A stretch of DNA of 64,000 bases. Origin: Nocardia vinacea (GTDB taxonomy: Bacteria; Actinomycetota; Actinomycetes; Mycobacteriales; Mycobacteriaceae). Numbering within the stretch: position 1 is the first letter of the stretch; each line of letters opens with the position of its first letter. The stretch is taken from assembly GCF_035920345.1 (NCBI RefSeq), contig NZ_CP109149.1, forward strand, positions 6,634,001-6,698,000, written 5' to 3'. Positions 18,498-26,900 of this stretch are shown here, piece by piece. A model generated the notes under the pieces. It was not told the origin of the DNA and searched no databases. It saw only the letters and a program-made list of their open reading frames with translations. The position numbers and the translations under genes are program-made.

Positions 18498-18939
18498 CGG
18501 CAGCCTCCTTCGCTGAATGGGTACGGCAGGTCGGGCACAGACCCCAGAAGACGACCTCTGCCTCGTCGATCACGAACCCGTGCGCGTCCTCGGGTTCCAG
18601 GCAGGGGGCTGTGCCCACGACACAGTCGATATCGACGACCGTGTCGCAGCTTCGGCACACCAGATGGTGATGGTTGTCCGCGACCCTGGCCTCGTACAGC
18701 GCGGGCGAACCGGCGGGTTCGATGCGCCGCAGGATTCCGGCGTTCACGCACGCTCGGAGCACGTCATAGACGGCCTGCGTGGATACCGAGCCCAGGGTTT
18801 CGCGGACGGTGGCGGCCACCCGATCGGCATCCGAATGCGGTCGGGCCACGACCGCGGCCAGCACCGCGACCCGCGGGGCGGTAACCCGCAGGCCGGCCGC
18901 GCGCAAGCGTTCGCGCGGATCGGTCAGGTTGGTGTGCAT
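18448..18939 (-). CDS. furA: Fur-family regulator of catalase (FurA/CatR-like)
   Basis: This 163-residue protein has the Fur winged helix in residues 1-85 ([19 protein letters not shown] and [11 protein letters not shown]). The metal-binding C-domain has the run [11 protein letters not shown] and a second CPTC pair, which together form the structural zinc site. Its position directly before katA matches mycobacterial FurA-KatG and streptomycete CatR-CatA, peroxide-sensing repressors of their own operon. The ATG at 18939 is chosen because family sequence begins there; GGAG lies 14 bases upstream, which is long. The 3' end runs 50 bases into katA. Confidence 0.9.
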   Translation of the reverse strand: MHTNLTDPRERLRAAGLRVTAPRVAVLAAVVARPHSDADRVAATVRETLGSVSTQAVYDVLRACVNAGILRRIEPAGSPALYEARVADNHHHLVCRSCDTVVDIDCVVGTAPCLEPEDAHGFVIDEAEVVFWGLCPTCRTHSAKEAADDQADHHQHRSAGAER

Positions 18940-18957
18940 GCATCCGATGGTTACTCC

Positions 18958-18998
18958 TTTTCTGGAATTAGTCAAGAATTTGATAGTATCCAGAAAAG
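18958..18998. promoter_or_regulatory. FurA box pair at the furA promoter
   Basis: On the minus strand 18977-18958 reads TCTTGACTAATTCCAGAAAA, which as I remember it matches the FurA box of mycobacteria and streptomycetes almost exactly. A second, inverted copy (TTGATAGTATCCAGAAAAG) lies on the plus strand at 18980-18998. The outer TTCTGGA and TCCAGAA form the dyad. It is a short AT-rich island in GC-rich DNA, placed directly upstream of furA. Confidence 0.8.
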
Positions 18999-19379
18999 AA
19001 TTTTGTCGCGCGGGTCAGCCAGCAGATATGGCGGCGGTCACGGAGGCCCCGCCGGCTAGGTGGGCGGCTCAGCGGTTGTGGACGTTTTGTGGCCAGTCTG
19101 GTGCGCAGGTAGAAGCCGCCGCGCATCTGATCGAAGACATGGCCGGCGGGGGTGAGGTGATCGATTGGCGGCAGCGCGGCATGTCGGCCAGGGCCCGGCG
19201 TGCCGAGGGGCCGGACGCGTGAACCGTGCTGATTGTCGGGCAGCTGCAGGCGATCAGGCCGGTCAGATGCCGCGCCCCCCGGGCGCAGACGGCGCGGAAC
19301 TCCGGGGAGGCCGACGATGCGCCCTTCGCCGGGCGGAGTGCGGGTTGGCGTGCCCGGGGGGTGCGCGGCCGGGCCTGCT
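18999..19379. other. intergenic region between furA and the AAA+ gene
   Basis: About 380 bases of very GC-rich DNA. A 64-codon frame starts at 19028 and ends at 19222 on the plus strand, but it has no ribosome binding site and no family sequence. I see no convincing gene, hairpin or repeat. Confidence 0.4.
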
Positions 19380-20723
19380 TCAGGAGCGGAACTTCTTGGC
19401 TCGCATGTACTTCGCGAGTTCGTCGTACGTCCCGTCGTTATTGGCGAATTCGATTACGTTGCGGGCGGATTCGAACCAGGGACCCGCGCTCGGCTTGACC
19501 TGGCTCAGTGCGACCTCGATATCGGCCATGCCGACCGGGCGCACGGTGCCGGTGCTGATCGAGTCGGCCATCGCCAATTGCGTTGCCGAGGTACAGATGT
19601 GGGCCAGATCGGCACCGGAGAAGCCGTCGGTGCGGCGCACGATCGCCGGGAGATCGATGCCCGCGACCGGACGATCCTTCAGGTGGTAACGCAGGATCGC
19701 CCGGCGCGCGTCCGAATCCGGCAGGCCGACCAGGATCATGCGGTCGAACCGGCCGGGGCGGCGCAGGGCGACATCGAGGTCCCATGGGTGGTTGGTGGCG
19801 CCGAGGATGTAGACGCCGTCGTTGCTGTGGGTGGCCGAATCCATCTCGTTGAGCAGCTGATTCACCACATTCCGCATCCAGGCCGAACCCGACATCTGAC
19901 TGCGCTTGTGCCCGAGGGCGTCGACCTCGTCGAGGAACAGCACACAGGGCGCGTTGCGGCGGGCCATTTCGAAGACCTCGTGCAGATTGCGCTCACCGGA
20001 ACCGTGGTAGATATCGAGGATGTCGGCGATCTCGATCGGGTAGAAGTTCGCACCGAGTTCACCGGCCACCGCCGCGGCGATGAAGGTCTTACCGCAGCCG
20101 GGCGGGCCGTAGAGCAGGAGTCCGCCGCGCGCGGAAGTGCCGAAAGCCTTGGCGAATCCGGGATTTCGGATCGGACCGAGCAGAGTGAGTTCGAGCTGAC
20201 GCTTTACATCCTGCATGCCGCCGACATCGGCCAGCTTGACGGTAGGCTTCTCGAATACGCCGACATCGGAGTCGGTGACGAATTCGCGCGAGCCCTCATC
20301 GATGAATGCGGGGGCGATGATATCGCCGACCTGCTCTTCGGCTGCCACCCAATCATATTGCGACGGATCGTCTTTCGCCTCATCCGGTGTCGACTCGGTT
20401 GGCGTGGTGTTGCACGGCGCGGGCTGGGTCGGCGATGGCTGGGCCAGCGTGGACTCGCTCAGCGTGGACTCGCTCGACGTCGGCCGGGTCGGCGCAGCGG
20501 GGGTCGGCGCACCACTTGCGAGCACAATCGTGCACTGCTGCAACAACTCCAGCACCCGGGCATGTCCCGGTTCCTGACCGAGCGCGGTCGCACACTGGGC
20601 CAGTGCCTCGGCATGGCGGCCACGATCGATCAGCAACTCGATCACCCGCACCCGCAGCGCGAGCACCTCCGGACTGCGCTCCAGCGCGGCCAGCATTTCG
20701 GTCAGTACCAGATCATCGGACAC
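19380..20723 (-). CDS. AAA+ ATPase of CDC48/FtsH-like type with helical N-terminus
   Basis: This 447-residue protein has an N-terminal helical pair resembling a tetratricopeptide repeat (about residues 1-60, EVLALRVRVIELLIDRGRHA). A Ser/Thr/Pro-rich linker follows, then one AAA+ module: Walker A GPPGCGKT near 205, Walker B VLFLDEVD near 262, sensor 1 GATNHP, and arginine fingers in RRPGRFDR. The lid helices follow. Such single-module ATPases remodel or unfold protein complexes; no protease domain is present. The GTG start is supported by AAGGGGGG about six bases upstream. The partner is unknown and no co-transcribed gene is evident. Confidence 0.85.
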   Translation of the reverse strand: MSDDLVLTEMLAALERSPEVLALRVRVIELLIDRGRHAEALAQCATALGQEPGHARVLELLQQCTIVLASGAPTPAAPTRPTSSESTLSESTLAQPSPTQPAPCNTTPTESTPDEAKDDPSQYDWVAAEEQVGDIIAPAFIDEGSREFVTDSDVGVFEKPTVKLADVGGMQDVKRQLELTLLGPIRNPGFAKAFGTSARGGLLLYGPPGCGKTFIAAAVAGELGANFYPIEIADILDIYHGSGERNLHEVFEMARRNAPCVLFLDEVDALGHKRSQMSGSAWMRNVVNQLLNEMDSATHSNDGVYILGATNHPWDLDVALRRPGRFDRMILVGLPDSDARRAILRYHLKDRPVAGIDLPAIVRRTDGFSGADLAHICTSATQLAMADSISTGTVRPVGMADIEVALSQVKPSAGPWFESARNVIEFANNDGTYDELAKYMRAKKFRS

Positions 20724-21015
20724 ACCGATCCCCCCTTCACCTCGTGAGCTCGTTGATTCTAGATTGCGGTACCCGAGTCGGTACCGACCCGAACCGCCAC
20801 CCGCGGGTAGCCGACAGTGCCAGGACCGGTCCGCCGAGCGGCCATGCCGCATTTGATCACGGTCGCTGGGTGCGCGGTGCGGCGGCGGAGTGCCGCCCGC
20901 AGATCTGCCGTGCATATCCGGCTCGGGCGCGAAGACGTCGGCTTCTGATGGCAAAGGCCAGGCGTCAGCCCCTGCTGGGCTTGCCCTGAATGACGACGCA
21001 GCTCGAGATAGCTCA

Positions 21016-21040
21016 ATAAATACCTATCGGTCGGTTTTAT
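21016..21040. promoter_or_regulatory. TetR-type operator palindrome
   Basis: ATAAATACC and GGTTTTAT are near-symmetric arms around TATCGGTC, and the complement reads ACCGACCGATAGGT. Sites of this shape are bound by TetR/AcrR repressors in actinobacteria. No TetR gene is adjacent. Confidence 0.5.
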
Positions 21041-21191
21041 GGCTGCGGCAGCAGAACCCGTTCGTGCACCGGCAGGTCCGCACTGCACAGCAGCTGGGAA
21101 TTTCTCGGGACCAATCTCGACGACGCCCATCGAGGCGGGATCGGATCAGGTGACTTTCGTTGTGCGCATCACATCGCATTTCGTGGAATAG
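21039..21191 (+). CDS. possible 50-residue peptide or gene remnant
   Basis: An ATG overlapping the end of the TetR-type palindrome opens 50 codons ending TAG, rich in Ala, Pro and Thr. I recognise no family and there is no ribosome binding site; the operator would overlap the start. It may be the decayed start of a once-regulated gene. Confidence 0.2.
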   Translation: MAAAAEPVRAPAGPHCTAAGNFSGPISTTPIEAGSDQVTFVVRITSHFVE

Positions 21192-21342
21192 ATCCGGACG
21201 GCGGACCGTTGATCACCTCTGTCGGCGTCCGGACAGCCCCGGGCCTCACCCCATTTGTCGCTACGAGCGACCACTCGCCGAGAGGCGCTTGTGGGACGTC
21301 GGCACTCGAGTCGTGACGTTGGCGTGGCGTCCGGCGACTCAG

Positions 21343-21373
21343 CGCCGCCAGGTTTACCAACCTGGCGGCGTTT
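21343..21373 (+). terminator. strong hairpin upstream of the APC permease
   Basis: CGCCGCCAGGTT pairs perfectly with AACCTGGCGGCG around a TACC loop, followed by TTT. It would end a plus-strand transcript that starts in the 21.0-21.3 kb region. Confidence 0.7.
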
Positions 21374-21430
21374 CGCATTTCCGGAGCGGCTCGGCTCGTG
21401 GTCGACCGTGGTGTGGTCGATGATGCAGCC

Positions 21431-22660
21431 ATGGCAACGCACGGCGACGCGCTACGTCGCAGGCTCGGACTCACCGATTCAGTGGTCATCGGGCTCGGGG
21501 CGATGGTCGGCGCGGGCATCTTCGCCGCACTTACTCCCGCGGCGGCCGCGGCGGGTAGCTGGCTACTGCTCGCCCTGGCGGTGGCCGCACTGCTCGCGTA
21601 CTGCAATGCCACGTCCTCGGCGCGGCTGGCGGCGCGGTATCCGGTGTCGGGCGGGACGTATGTGTATGGACGCGAGCGTCTGGGTGCGTTCTGGGGATAT
21701 CTGGCCGGGTGGGGATTCGTCGCGGGTAAGTCCGCATCGTGTGCGGCGATGGCGCTGACGGTGGGCGGCTATGCGTGGCCGGAACATTCGCGGGTCGTCG
21801 CGGTCGCCACGGTTGTCGCGATCACCGCGATCAACTACACCGGCGTGCAGAAATCGGCGCTGACCACCCGGATCATCGTGGCGGCGGTACTGGCTGTGCT
21901 GATGCTGGTTATCGGCGTGGGATTGCTCGGAAACCATTCCGCCGCAACGATTCTGCCCGACCGGATCGGACCGCGCGGGGTCTTACAGGCCGCCGGATTG
22001 CTGTTCTTCGCCTTTGCGGGATATGCCCGCATCGCCACCCTCGGCGAGGAGGTGCGTGATCCGCGACGCACGATTCCACGGGCCATCATGATCGCACTCG
22101 GGCTCGCGCTCGCGATCTATGCGCTGGTGGCGGTGGTCGCGCTGGAGGTGCTCGGGTCTGCGGGGCTCGCGCATGCGATCGATCCGCTGGCAATGGTCGT
22201 TGCGACGGCCGGGGTATCTGGGCTGGCCCCGGTGGTCCGGGTCGGTGCGGTGCTCGCGGCCGCCGGATCCTTGCTCGCGCTGATACTCGGCGTTTCGCGC
22301 ACGGTGCTGGCGATGGCGCGCGACAGCTATCTGCCAGGTGCGCTGGCCGCCGTGCATCCGCGCTTCGGTGTGCCGCATCGGGCGGAGTTAGCCGTCGGCG
22401 CGGTGGTGGCGGTGGTCGCCGGGACCTTCGATTTGCGTGCGGCCATCGGGTTTTCGTCGTTCACGGTGCTGGTGTATTACCTGATCGCCAATGTCTCGGC
22501 GGCGACATTGACCGAGGATCGTCCACCACGCTGGGTGCCGCTCGTCGGCGCGGCGGGGTGCGTGGTTGTCGGGCTGTCGCTTCCGCTCGGCTCGGTGCTG
22601 ACCGGACTCGCGGTCCTCAGCGTAGGCGCTGGCTGGTTCGCGGTGCGTACACGCCGCTGA
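21431..22660 (+). CDS. APC-superfamily amino acid permease
   Basis: This 409-residue integral membrane protein has about 11-12 transmembrane helices. The APC signature GLGAMVGAGIF near residue 20 unwinds helix 1 for substrate binding, and YPVSGGTYVYGRE follows. Later SRTVLAMARDSYLPGALAAVHPRFGVPHRA is the conserved loop of amino acid/cation symporters. It probably moves an amino acid or amine; the substrate cannot be assigned. I prefer the ATG at 21431, because the family sequence follows it; a GTG at 21398 is the alternative. The last 20 codons are repeated in diverged form five more times downstream. Confidence 0.88.
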   Translation: MATHGDALRRRLGLTDSVVIGLGAMVGAGIFAALTPAAAAAGSWLLLALAVAALLAYCNATSSARLAARYPVSGGTYVYGRERLGAFWGYLAGWGFVAGKSASCAAMALTVGGYAWPEHSRVVAVATVVAITAINYTGVQKSALTTRIIVAAVLAVLMLVIGVGLLGNHSAATILPDRIGPRGVLQAAGLLFFAFAGYARIATLGEEVRDPRRTIPRAIMIALGLALAIYALVAVVALEVLGSAGLAHAIDPLAMVVATAGVSGLAPVVRVGAVLAAAGSLLALILGVSRTVLAMARDSYLPGALAAVHPRFGVPHRAELAVGAVVAVVAGTFDLRAAIGFSSFTVLVYYLIANVSAATLTEDRPPRWVPLVGAAGCVVVGLSLPLGSVLTGLAVLSVGAGWFAVRTRR

Positions 22661-23124
22661 CTGTCGAGCTGCCACATCGCTCGGCTCGGTTGACCGGACT
22701 CGCGGTCCTTGGCGTAGGCGCTGGCTGGCTCGCGGTACGTACACGCCGCCGACCGTCGAGCCACCACTTCCGCTCGGCTCGGTTGACCGGAACCGTGCTC
22801 CTTGGCGTAGGCGCTGGCTGGCTCGCGGTACGCACAGGCCGCCGACTGCCGGGCTACCACATCGCTCGGCTCAATTGACCGGACTCGCGGTCCTCAGCGT
22901 GGACGCTGGCTGGTTCACGGTACGTACACGCCGCTGACTGTCGAGCTGCCACTTCCGCTCGGCTCGGTTGACCGGAACCGTGCTCCTTGCCGTAGGCGCT
23001 GGCTGGCTCGCGGTACGTACACGCCGCCGACCTCGGGCTGGCACTTCCGCTCGATTCGGCGCCTAACGGAATCGCGGTCCTCGCCGTTGGCACAGGGTAG
23101 TTCGCGGTACGTACACGCCGCTGA
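22574..23124. repeat. six tandem 92-94-bp copies of the permease 3' end
   Basis: Copies begin at the ACCGG element at 22601, 22693, 22786, 22878, 22971 and, degenerate, 23065; spacings are 92, 93, 92, 93 and 94. The first copy is the real 3' coding end of the permease. Each later copy still reads as a version of L-x-V-G-A-G-W-x-A-V-R-T-R-R in its own frame. Copies 1, 2 and 4 share a GLAVL start and copies 3 and 5 share GTVLL, so duplication happened in more than one step. The 610-base gap before the serine hydrolase consists mainly of this array. Confidence 0.9.
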
Positions 23125-23257
23125 TGCCGTCCGAAGTGCGGATCGATTTGTATGCGTGGCGTGCGGCCGATGCGGTACGACGTGGAGCGGCGCGCCGAGT
23201 TGGCAATTGACTGAGACGCATTCAGCCTGTTGACCCGTCTGTCGAGGTCGGTCGCGA

Positions 23258-23263
23258 TAGCCT
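23258..23263 (+). promoter_or_regulatory. -10 element, leaderless type
   Basis: TAGCCT ends six bases before the ATG at 23270. No ribosome binding site lies between. Confidence 0.45.
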
Positions 23264-23269
23264 TTGCGC

Positions 23270-24619
23270 ATGGGGCGCATCTACGGATTCCTGGCCGGAA
23301 TCGCAGCGGTATCGCTGGTTGCGGGAACCGTGTTCGCCGGAGGTGCGCAGGCCACGCACACCGAGCAGCTGTCATGTGGGGTGTCGTCCGGGCGGGAGCC
23401 GGAACGGGCGGCGCCGGAACAGGTTGGCCTGGATTCGGACCCGCTTGCGGAGGCATTGGAGTTCGCGAGCGGGCGTAATCGGTTCAATGTGCAGGTGTTC
23501 CGGCACAATTGCCTGATCGGCGAGGGGCCGACGAACGACCAGACCGGGAATGTCGCCTGGAATATCTGGAGTGCGACGAAGAGCATTGTTTCCCTGCTCG
23601 CCGGAATAGCCTGGGATCAGGAGAAACTCGATATCGCAGCGCCGATCGATCGGTATCTGCCGCCCGGACTGGGTGATGAGCAGCATCGGTCGATCACCGT
23701 GGAGAATCTACTGACCGAATCGTCCGGCATGAAGGTGGGCGTGCTCACCGAGGGCATCACCGGGGTGATTCCGATCGATCCGAACAGTGCGGTGCAGGCG
23801 CTCGGGGTGCCGTTGGACAATCCGCCGGGCGTGGCATTCAGCTACAGCCAGCGCAATGTCGATCTACTCGCCTATGTCATCGAGTTGGCCGTCGGCGAGC
23901 CACTGCAGCAGTTCGTGCAGCGTGAGCTTTTCGATCCGCTCGGCATCGAACGCGGTGATTACTACTGGGCGCGCGATCGCGCCGGGAACACCTACGGATA
24001 CGCCCATCTGATGATCCCGCCGAACGATTTCGCGAAGCTCGGCCTGTTGGTGAGCAATAACGGACGCTGGGGCACACAGCAACTCGTCTCCCCGACCTAT
24101 CTGCGCATGGCACGCCACCCATCACCAGCGAACAAGTGCTACGGCTACCTGTTCTGGCTTGGACCAGGATGCGCGGAGACCCCCGACTTCCTGCCCGCCG
24201 ACGTATACATGATGGCCGGACTCGGCATGCAGAACGTCTTCATCGTGCCGAGCCTGGATTTGACGGTGGTGTGGACCGGAGTCTTCGGAAATGTCAGCAG
24301 CCAGGGCCTTGCGGGGGCCTTGCAGGACACTGCGGAACTGCCGCACGAATTCTTCCGCCGATTGTTCGCGGCATTCCAAGACCATCCGGTGCCCGATCCC
24401 GGTCCGTATGTCGAACCGCCGCTGCACGTGGATCCGAGCCGGTACATAGATACGAATCTGCTGATCGCGGTCTTCGGCATCGGGCCTGCGGCGTATCCGG
24501 GCTGCAATGTCTTCAGCTGCCTGAATTATCCATTGTCGCCGCCGTTCGCGGATACCGCGCCGGGCTGCGTCATTCAAGTCTGCCTCGGTCCGGATCCGCG
24601 CACACCGGGCATCCGCTGA
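23270..24619 (+). CDS. secreted serine hydrolase of the beta-lactamase/PBP4* family
   Basis: This 449-residue protein starts with a signal peptide (about 1-29, ending near AQA-TH). The beta-lactamase-like domain has the active-site tetrad WSATKSI with Ser101 and Lys104, then FSYSQRN in the place of the Tyr-x-Asn motif. A late GLGMQN block lies where class C enzymes have the third motif. It is similar to class C beta-lactamases and esterases; its true substrate could be peptide, ester or lactam. Several Cys near the C-terminus (CNVFSC and GCVIQVC) may form disulfides outside the cell. The ATG at 23270 fits the signal peptide; a TTG two codons earlier is less likely. Confidence 0.85.
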   Translation: MGRIYGFLAGIAAVSLVAGTVFAGGAQATHTEQLSCGVSSGREPERAAPEQVGLDSDPLAEALEFASGRNRFNVQVFRHNCLIGEGPTNDQTGNVAWNIWSATKSIVSLLAGIAWDQEKLDIAAPIDRYLPPGLGDEQHRSITVENLLTESSGMKVGVLTEGITGVIPIDPNSAVQALGVPLDNPPGVAFSYSQRNVDLLAYVIELAVGEPLQQFVQRELFDPLGIERGDYYWARDRAGNTYGYAHLMIPPNDFAKLGLLVSNNGRWGTQQLVSPTYLRMARHPSPANKCYGYLFWLGPGCAETPDFLPADVYMMAGLGMQNVFIVPSLDLTVVWTGVFGNVSSQGLAGALQDTAELPHEFFRRLFAAFQDHPVPDPGPYVEPPLHVDPSRYIDTNLLIAVFGIGPAAYPGCNVFSCLNYPLSPPFADTAPGCVIQVCLGPDPRTPGIR

Positions 24620-24620
24620 A

Positions 24621-25139
24621 TCACACACCGAAGAAAGGGATATCGCCTTCCTTCGCACCCTGCGCGAAGAAGTGATCCGGCGAGACCGCGATGAACAGGG
24701 CATTGCCCTCGGCGACGAGTTCACCGTCGTGTTCGAGGCGAGCGTGGATATGCAGTTTGCGCTCGCCTTCGCGCCGATCGAGGATCGCGGTCACGATCAT
24801 CGGGCGGTGCAGCGGTGCGGGGCGCACATAGTTCACCTCGAGCTTGGCGGTGACCGCTGGGACGCACATGGTGGTCGGCACCGTGCCGGATGCCTCGTCG
24901 AGGATCGCAGCGATGACCCCGCCATGCGCGACGCCCGGTGCGCCTTGGTGGCGTTCATCAAGGGTGAAATGGCCGATGATGCGGTCATTTTCGAGATTCA
25001 GTGCGATGCCGACGGCCGCCGGATTCCGTGTTCCGCAGCCGAAGCAGCCGTACACATGCGGCGGCAGCGGACCGTCGGGCATGGGGCTGTTCAGCGGATT
25101 CGGCCGGCGCGCAATGCTGTTTTCCGCACTGTGGCTCAC
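24621..25139 (-). CDS. PaaI-type hotdog thioesterase
   Basis: This 172-residue protein contains the hotdog-fold thioesterase pattern CFGCGTRNPAAVGIAL, HQGAPGVAHGGVIAAILDEA (catalytic-loop Gly-Gly and Asp/Glu) and KLEVNYVRPAPL. The family hydrolyses acyl-CoA or acyl-carrier thioesters. The GTG start overlaps the upstream gene's stop (GTGA), so it is coupled to the DUF2236 oxygenase. Family sequence begins about 20 residues after this start. Both may act on a lipid or hydrophobic acyl substrate. Confidence 0.85.
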   Translation of the reverse strand: MSHSAENSIARRPNPLNSPMPDGPLPPHVYGCFGCGTRNPAAVGIALNLENDRIIGHFTLDERHQGAPGVAHGGVIAAILDEASGTVPTTMCVPAVTAKLEVNYVRPAPLHRPMIVTAILDRREGERKLHIHARLEHDGELVAEGNALFIAVSPDHFFAQGAKEGDIPFFGV

Positions 25140-26029
25140 ACCGCACCCGCCGCGCCTCGAATGTTGTTCATGATCTGCTCTTTTCGCCGCAGCGCGACGA
25201 CGCGGGTGATGGTGCGGACCGGTCGTGGCAGCACGCGATCGACGCCGCGGATCACGACGGCGTAGCGACGCAACCAGCGCTCGTCGCGCGCGGTCCATTC
25301 GAGGCCGAGCCGCTCGCGCAACATCGGCGGCAGCACACCGGTATTCACCCAGACCGCAAGCGGTCCGACGATTCGCCACATGACGAGCTTCCACAGCCAA
25401 ACCGGGATCGGCGCTTGCACCGGCGGGTGAGACATCGTCTCCAGCACATCGTCGATGCTCGGGTGATATTCGAGTCGCTCGCGCACGACCCGTTCGAACC
25501 ATGCCTCGAAGGCGGGAAGATCCGCGGGCACAGCACGTTCCGGGAGTCCGGCCAGTAATGCGGTGTGCCGCCAGCCGTCGTACAGGTCGGCGCGCTGCGA
25601 CTCGGTGAGTCCGGATCCGAAACGCGTCGCGACGATTTCGGTGGCCCAGTGCGCGGTGGCAAGGACGAAGAAGTAGGCCTCGGGTTCCCAGGCGTGATAG
25701 CGCCGACCCACGTGATCGATGCCGCCGATGCCCTTGTGCATGGCGCGGATATCGCGGCCGTAGGCGGCGGAATCGTCGCCGTAGAAGGCCAGGGCGAGGG
25801 TGGGCCAGTACGAGCGGTCGAAGCGGCCGAACGGATCGGTCTTGAAGATCGAGTGTTCGGCCACACCCGAGCCGATCACTGGATGCGCTACCTGCAGTAA
25901 CAGTGCGCTCGGGGCGAGCATGATCAATCGCCAGTCCGCGGCGAGGCGGGCGGTCAGCGCGTCCTTGCTCAGGCCGGGTAGGTCGGCGTGCGATGCGTTC
26001 AGATCGGACGCTTCGGCGAATCCGGTCAT
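25136..26029 (-). CDS. DUF2236 (MpaB/Lcp-like) oxygenase family protein
   Basis: This 297-residue protein has the DUF2236 pattern: QVAHPVIGSGVAEHS, FGRFDRSYWPTLALAFYG, MHKGIGGIDHVGRRYHAWEPEA and ATAHWATEI. Conserved His residues in these blocks bind b-type haem in relatives such as latex-clearing protein and fungal MpaB, which cleave isoprenoid double bonds. A related role on a lipid is inferred. The ATG at 26029 has GAGGGG about six bases upstream. It diverges from a TetR gene, with a palindrome between them. Confidence 0.82.
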   Translation of the reverse strand: MTGFAEASDLNASHADLPGLSKDALTARLAADWRLIMLAPSALLLQVAHPVIGSGVAEHSIFKTDPFGRFDRSYWPTLALAFYGDDSAAYGRDIRAMHKGIGGIDHVGRRYHAWEPEAYFFVLATAHWATEIVATRFGSGLTESQRADLYDGWRHTALLAGLPERAVPADLPAFEAWFERVVRERLEYHPSIDDVLETMSHPPVQAPIPVWLWKLVMWRIVGPLAVWVNTGVLPPMLRERLGLEWTARDERWLRRYAVVIRGVDRVLPRPVRTITRVVALRRKEQIMNNIRGAAGAV

Positions 26030-26053
26030 GCTCACCCCTCAATCAGGAATCAG

Positions 26054-26087
26054 TTGTCTCTCGAATCAAGCTAGATTCAGGAAACAA
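26054..26087. promoter_or_regulatory. TetR operator between DUF2236 and tetR genes
   Basis: TTGTCTCTCGAATC and GATTCAGGAAACAA form an imperfect inverted repeat (10 of 14 positions symmetric) around AAGCTA, in an AT-rich gap between divergent genes. Confidence 0.6.
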
Positions 26088-26105
26088 ATGTGTCAAGATT
26101 GGCGG

Positions 26106-26735
26106 ATGGCATCCACGGCGCGCACCTATGGCGGAATATCGGCTGATCAGCGGCGCGCGACCCGTCGTGACCAGCTACTGGAGGCCGCCTTCGAGGTGAT
26201 GGCGACCGAGGGCGCGGGCGGACTGACAATCCGGACGGTCGCCAAAGCCGCCGGGCTGTCCACCCGGTTCGTGTACGAGAGTTTCACCGATCTCGACGAT
26301 CTGATCGGGGCCGCATTCGAGCTGGCTTTTCGCCAGTTTTCGAGCGCCGTCGGTGAGGCGGCCGCGGGCGCGGCACCGGATAATCGGGCACGGGTCACCG
26401 CAGTGGTGGAGACCATGGTCGACTTCTTCTTGGTCGCGCCCGCCAAGGGAAAGATTCTGTCCACCAAGGCATATGGGCATCCGGCCGTGGCCGAGCGGCG
26501 GCTTGCGCGTTCAGAGGATGTGTCGCGCGCGTTCCGCGGAATCCTGGCACAGTTGGTTCCCGACCGCGCTCCGGACGATCCCGCCATCGATCTCACCGCA
26601 CGCTTTCTGGTCGGCGCGTTCGGCGACACCGTTACCGCCTGGATCCAGCAGGCGCTGCCCTACCCCCGCGACAAATTCGTGCACGACAACGTGGAACTGT
26701 TCCTCGGCACCATCGCCGCCCTGAAGCGCTTGTGA
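26106..26735 (+). CDS. TetR-family regulator, divergent from the DUF2236 oxygenase
   Basis: This 209-residue protein has a TetR helix-turn-helix in residues 15-65 (RRDQLLEAAFEVMATEGAGG, then TVAKAAGLSTRFVYESFTDL). The C-terminal half is helical and would bind a ligand. It is divergent from the oxygenase-thioesterase pair and a palindrome lies between, so it most likely represses that pair and itself. The ATG at 26106 starts the family sequence. Confidence 0.88.
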   Translation: MASTARTYGGISADQRRATRRDQLLEAAFEVMATEGAGGLTIRTVAKAAGLSTRFVYESFTDLDDLIGAAFELAFRQFSSAVGEAAAGAAPDNRARVTAVVETMVDFFLVAPAKGKILSTKAYGHPAVAERRLARSEDVSRAFRGILAQLVPDRAPDDPAIDLTARFLVGAFGDTVTAWIQQALPYPRDKFVHDNVELFLGTIAALKRL

Positions 26736-26844
26736 TGCCTACGCCGACTAGGAACTCCGCTCTGCCACAAACCCACCGGGATCACACACCGAGTTGTCCT
26801 GCGCGGAGTTAATCCCACTTGGCGCAATGGATTGAGCACGTGTG

Positions 26845-26880
26845 ACTACCTCGCACACGGTAGACGTTGCGCGAGGTAGT
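26845..26880. terminator. hairpin between convergent tetR and aminotransferase genes
   Basis: ACTACCTCGC pairs perfectly with GCGAGGTAGT around a 16-base loop. There is no T-run, so termination is inferred from position. Confidence 0.5.
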
Positions 26881-26900
26881 GACGGCTTGTGCGGGAGCGG

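Larger units (their letters stand above)
20724..21430. other. intergenic region with an orphan operator, short frame and terminator
   Basis: About 700 bases separate the divergent AAA+ and APC permease genes. I see a TetR-type palindrome at 21016, a 50-codon frame directly behind it, and a strong hairpin at 21343. No full gene is recognisable. The arrangement of operator, short frame and terminator suggests a decayed gene or a small RNA. Confidence 0.45.

Noticed and set aside
19028..19222. 64-codon plus-strand frame behind the second FurA box
   Set aside because: No ribosome binding site, no recognisable sequence; kept only as a note in the intergenic entry.
22574..23124. CRISPR array
   Set aside because: The 92-94-bp units are contiguous and diverge along their whole length; there is no alternation of short fixed repeats and unique spacers, and no cas gene is present.
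22477..23456. Minus-strand frames with repeated TYREPASAYA-like peptides
   Set aside because: They arise from reading the permease-tail repeat array backwards; the repeats are explained by the plus-strand copies.
24621..26042. Single long minus-strand protein covering the thioesterase and DUF2236 region
   Set aside because: The N-terminal two thirds are an off-frame reading of the DUF2236 gene; the thioesterase starts at the GTG at 25139.
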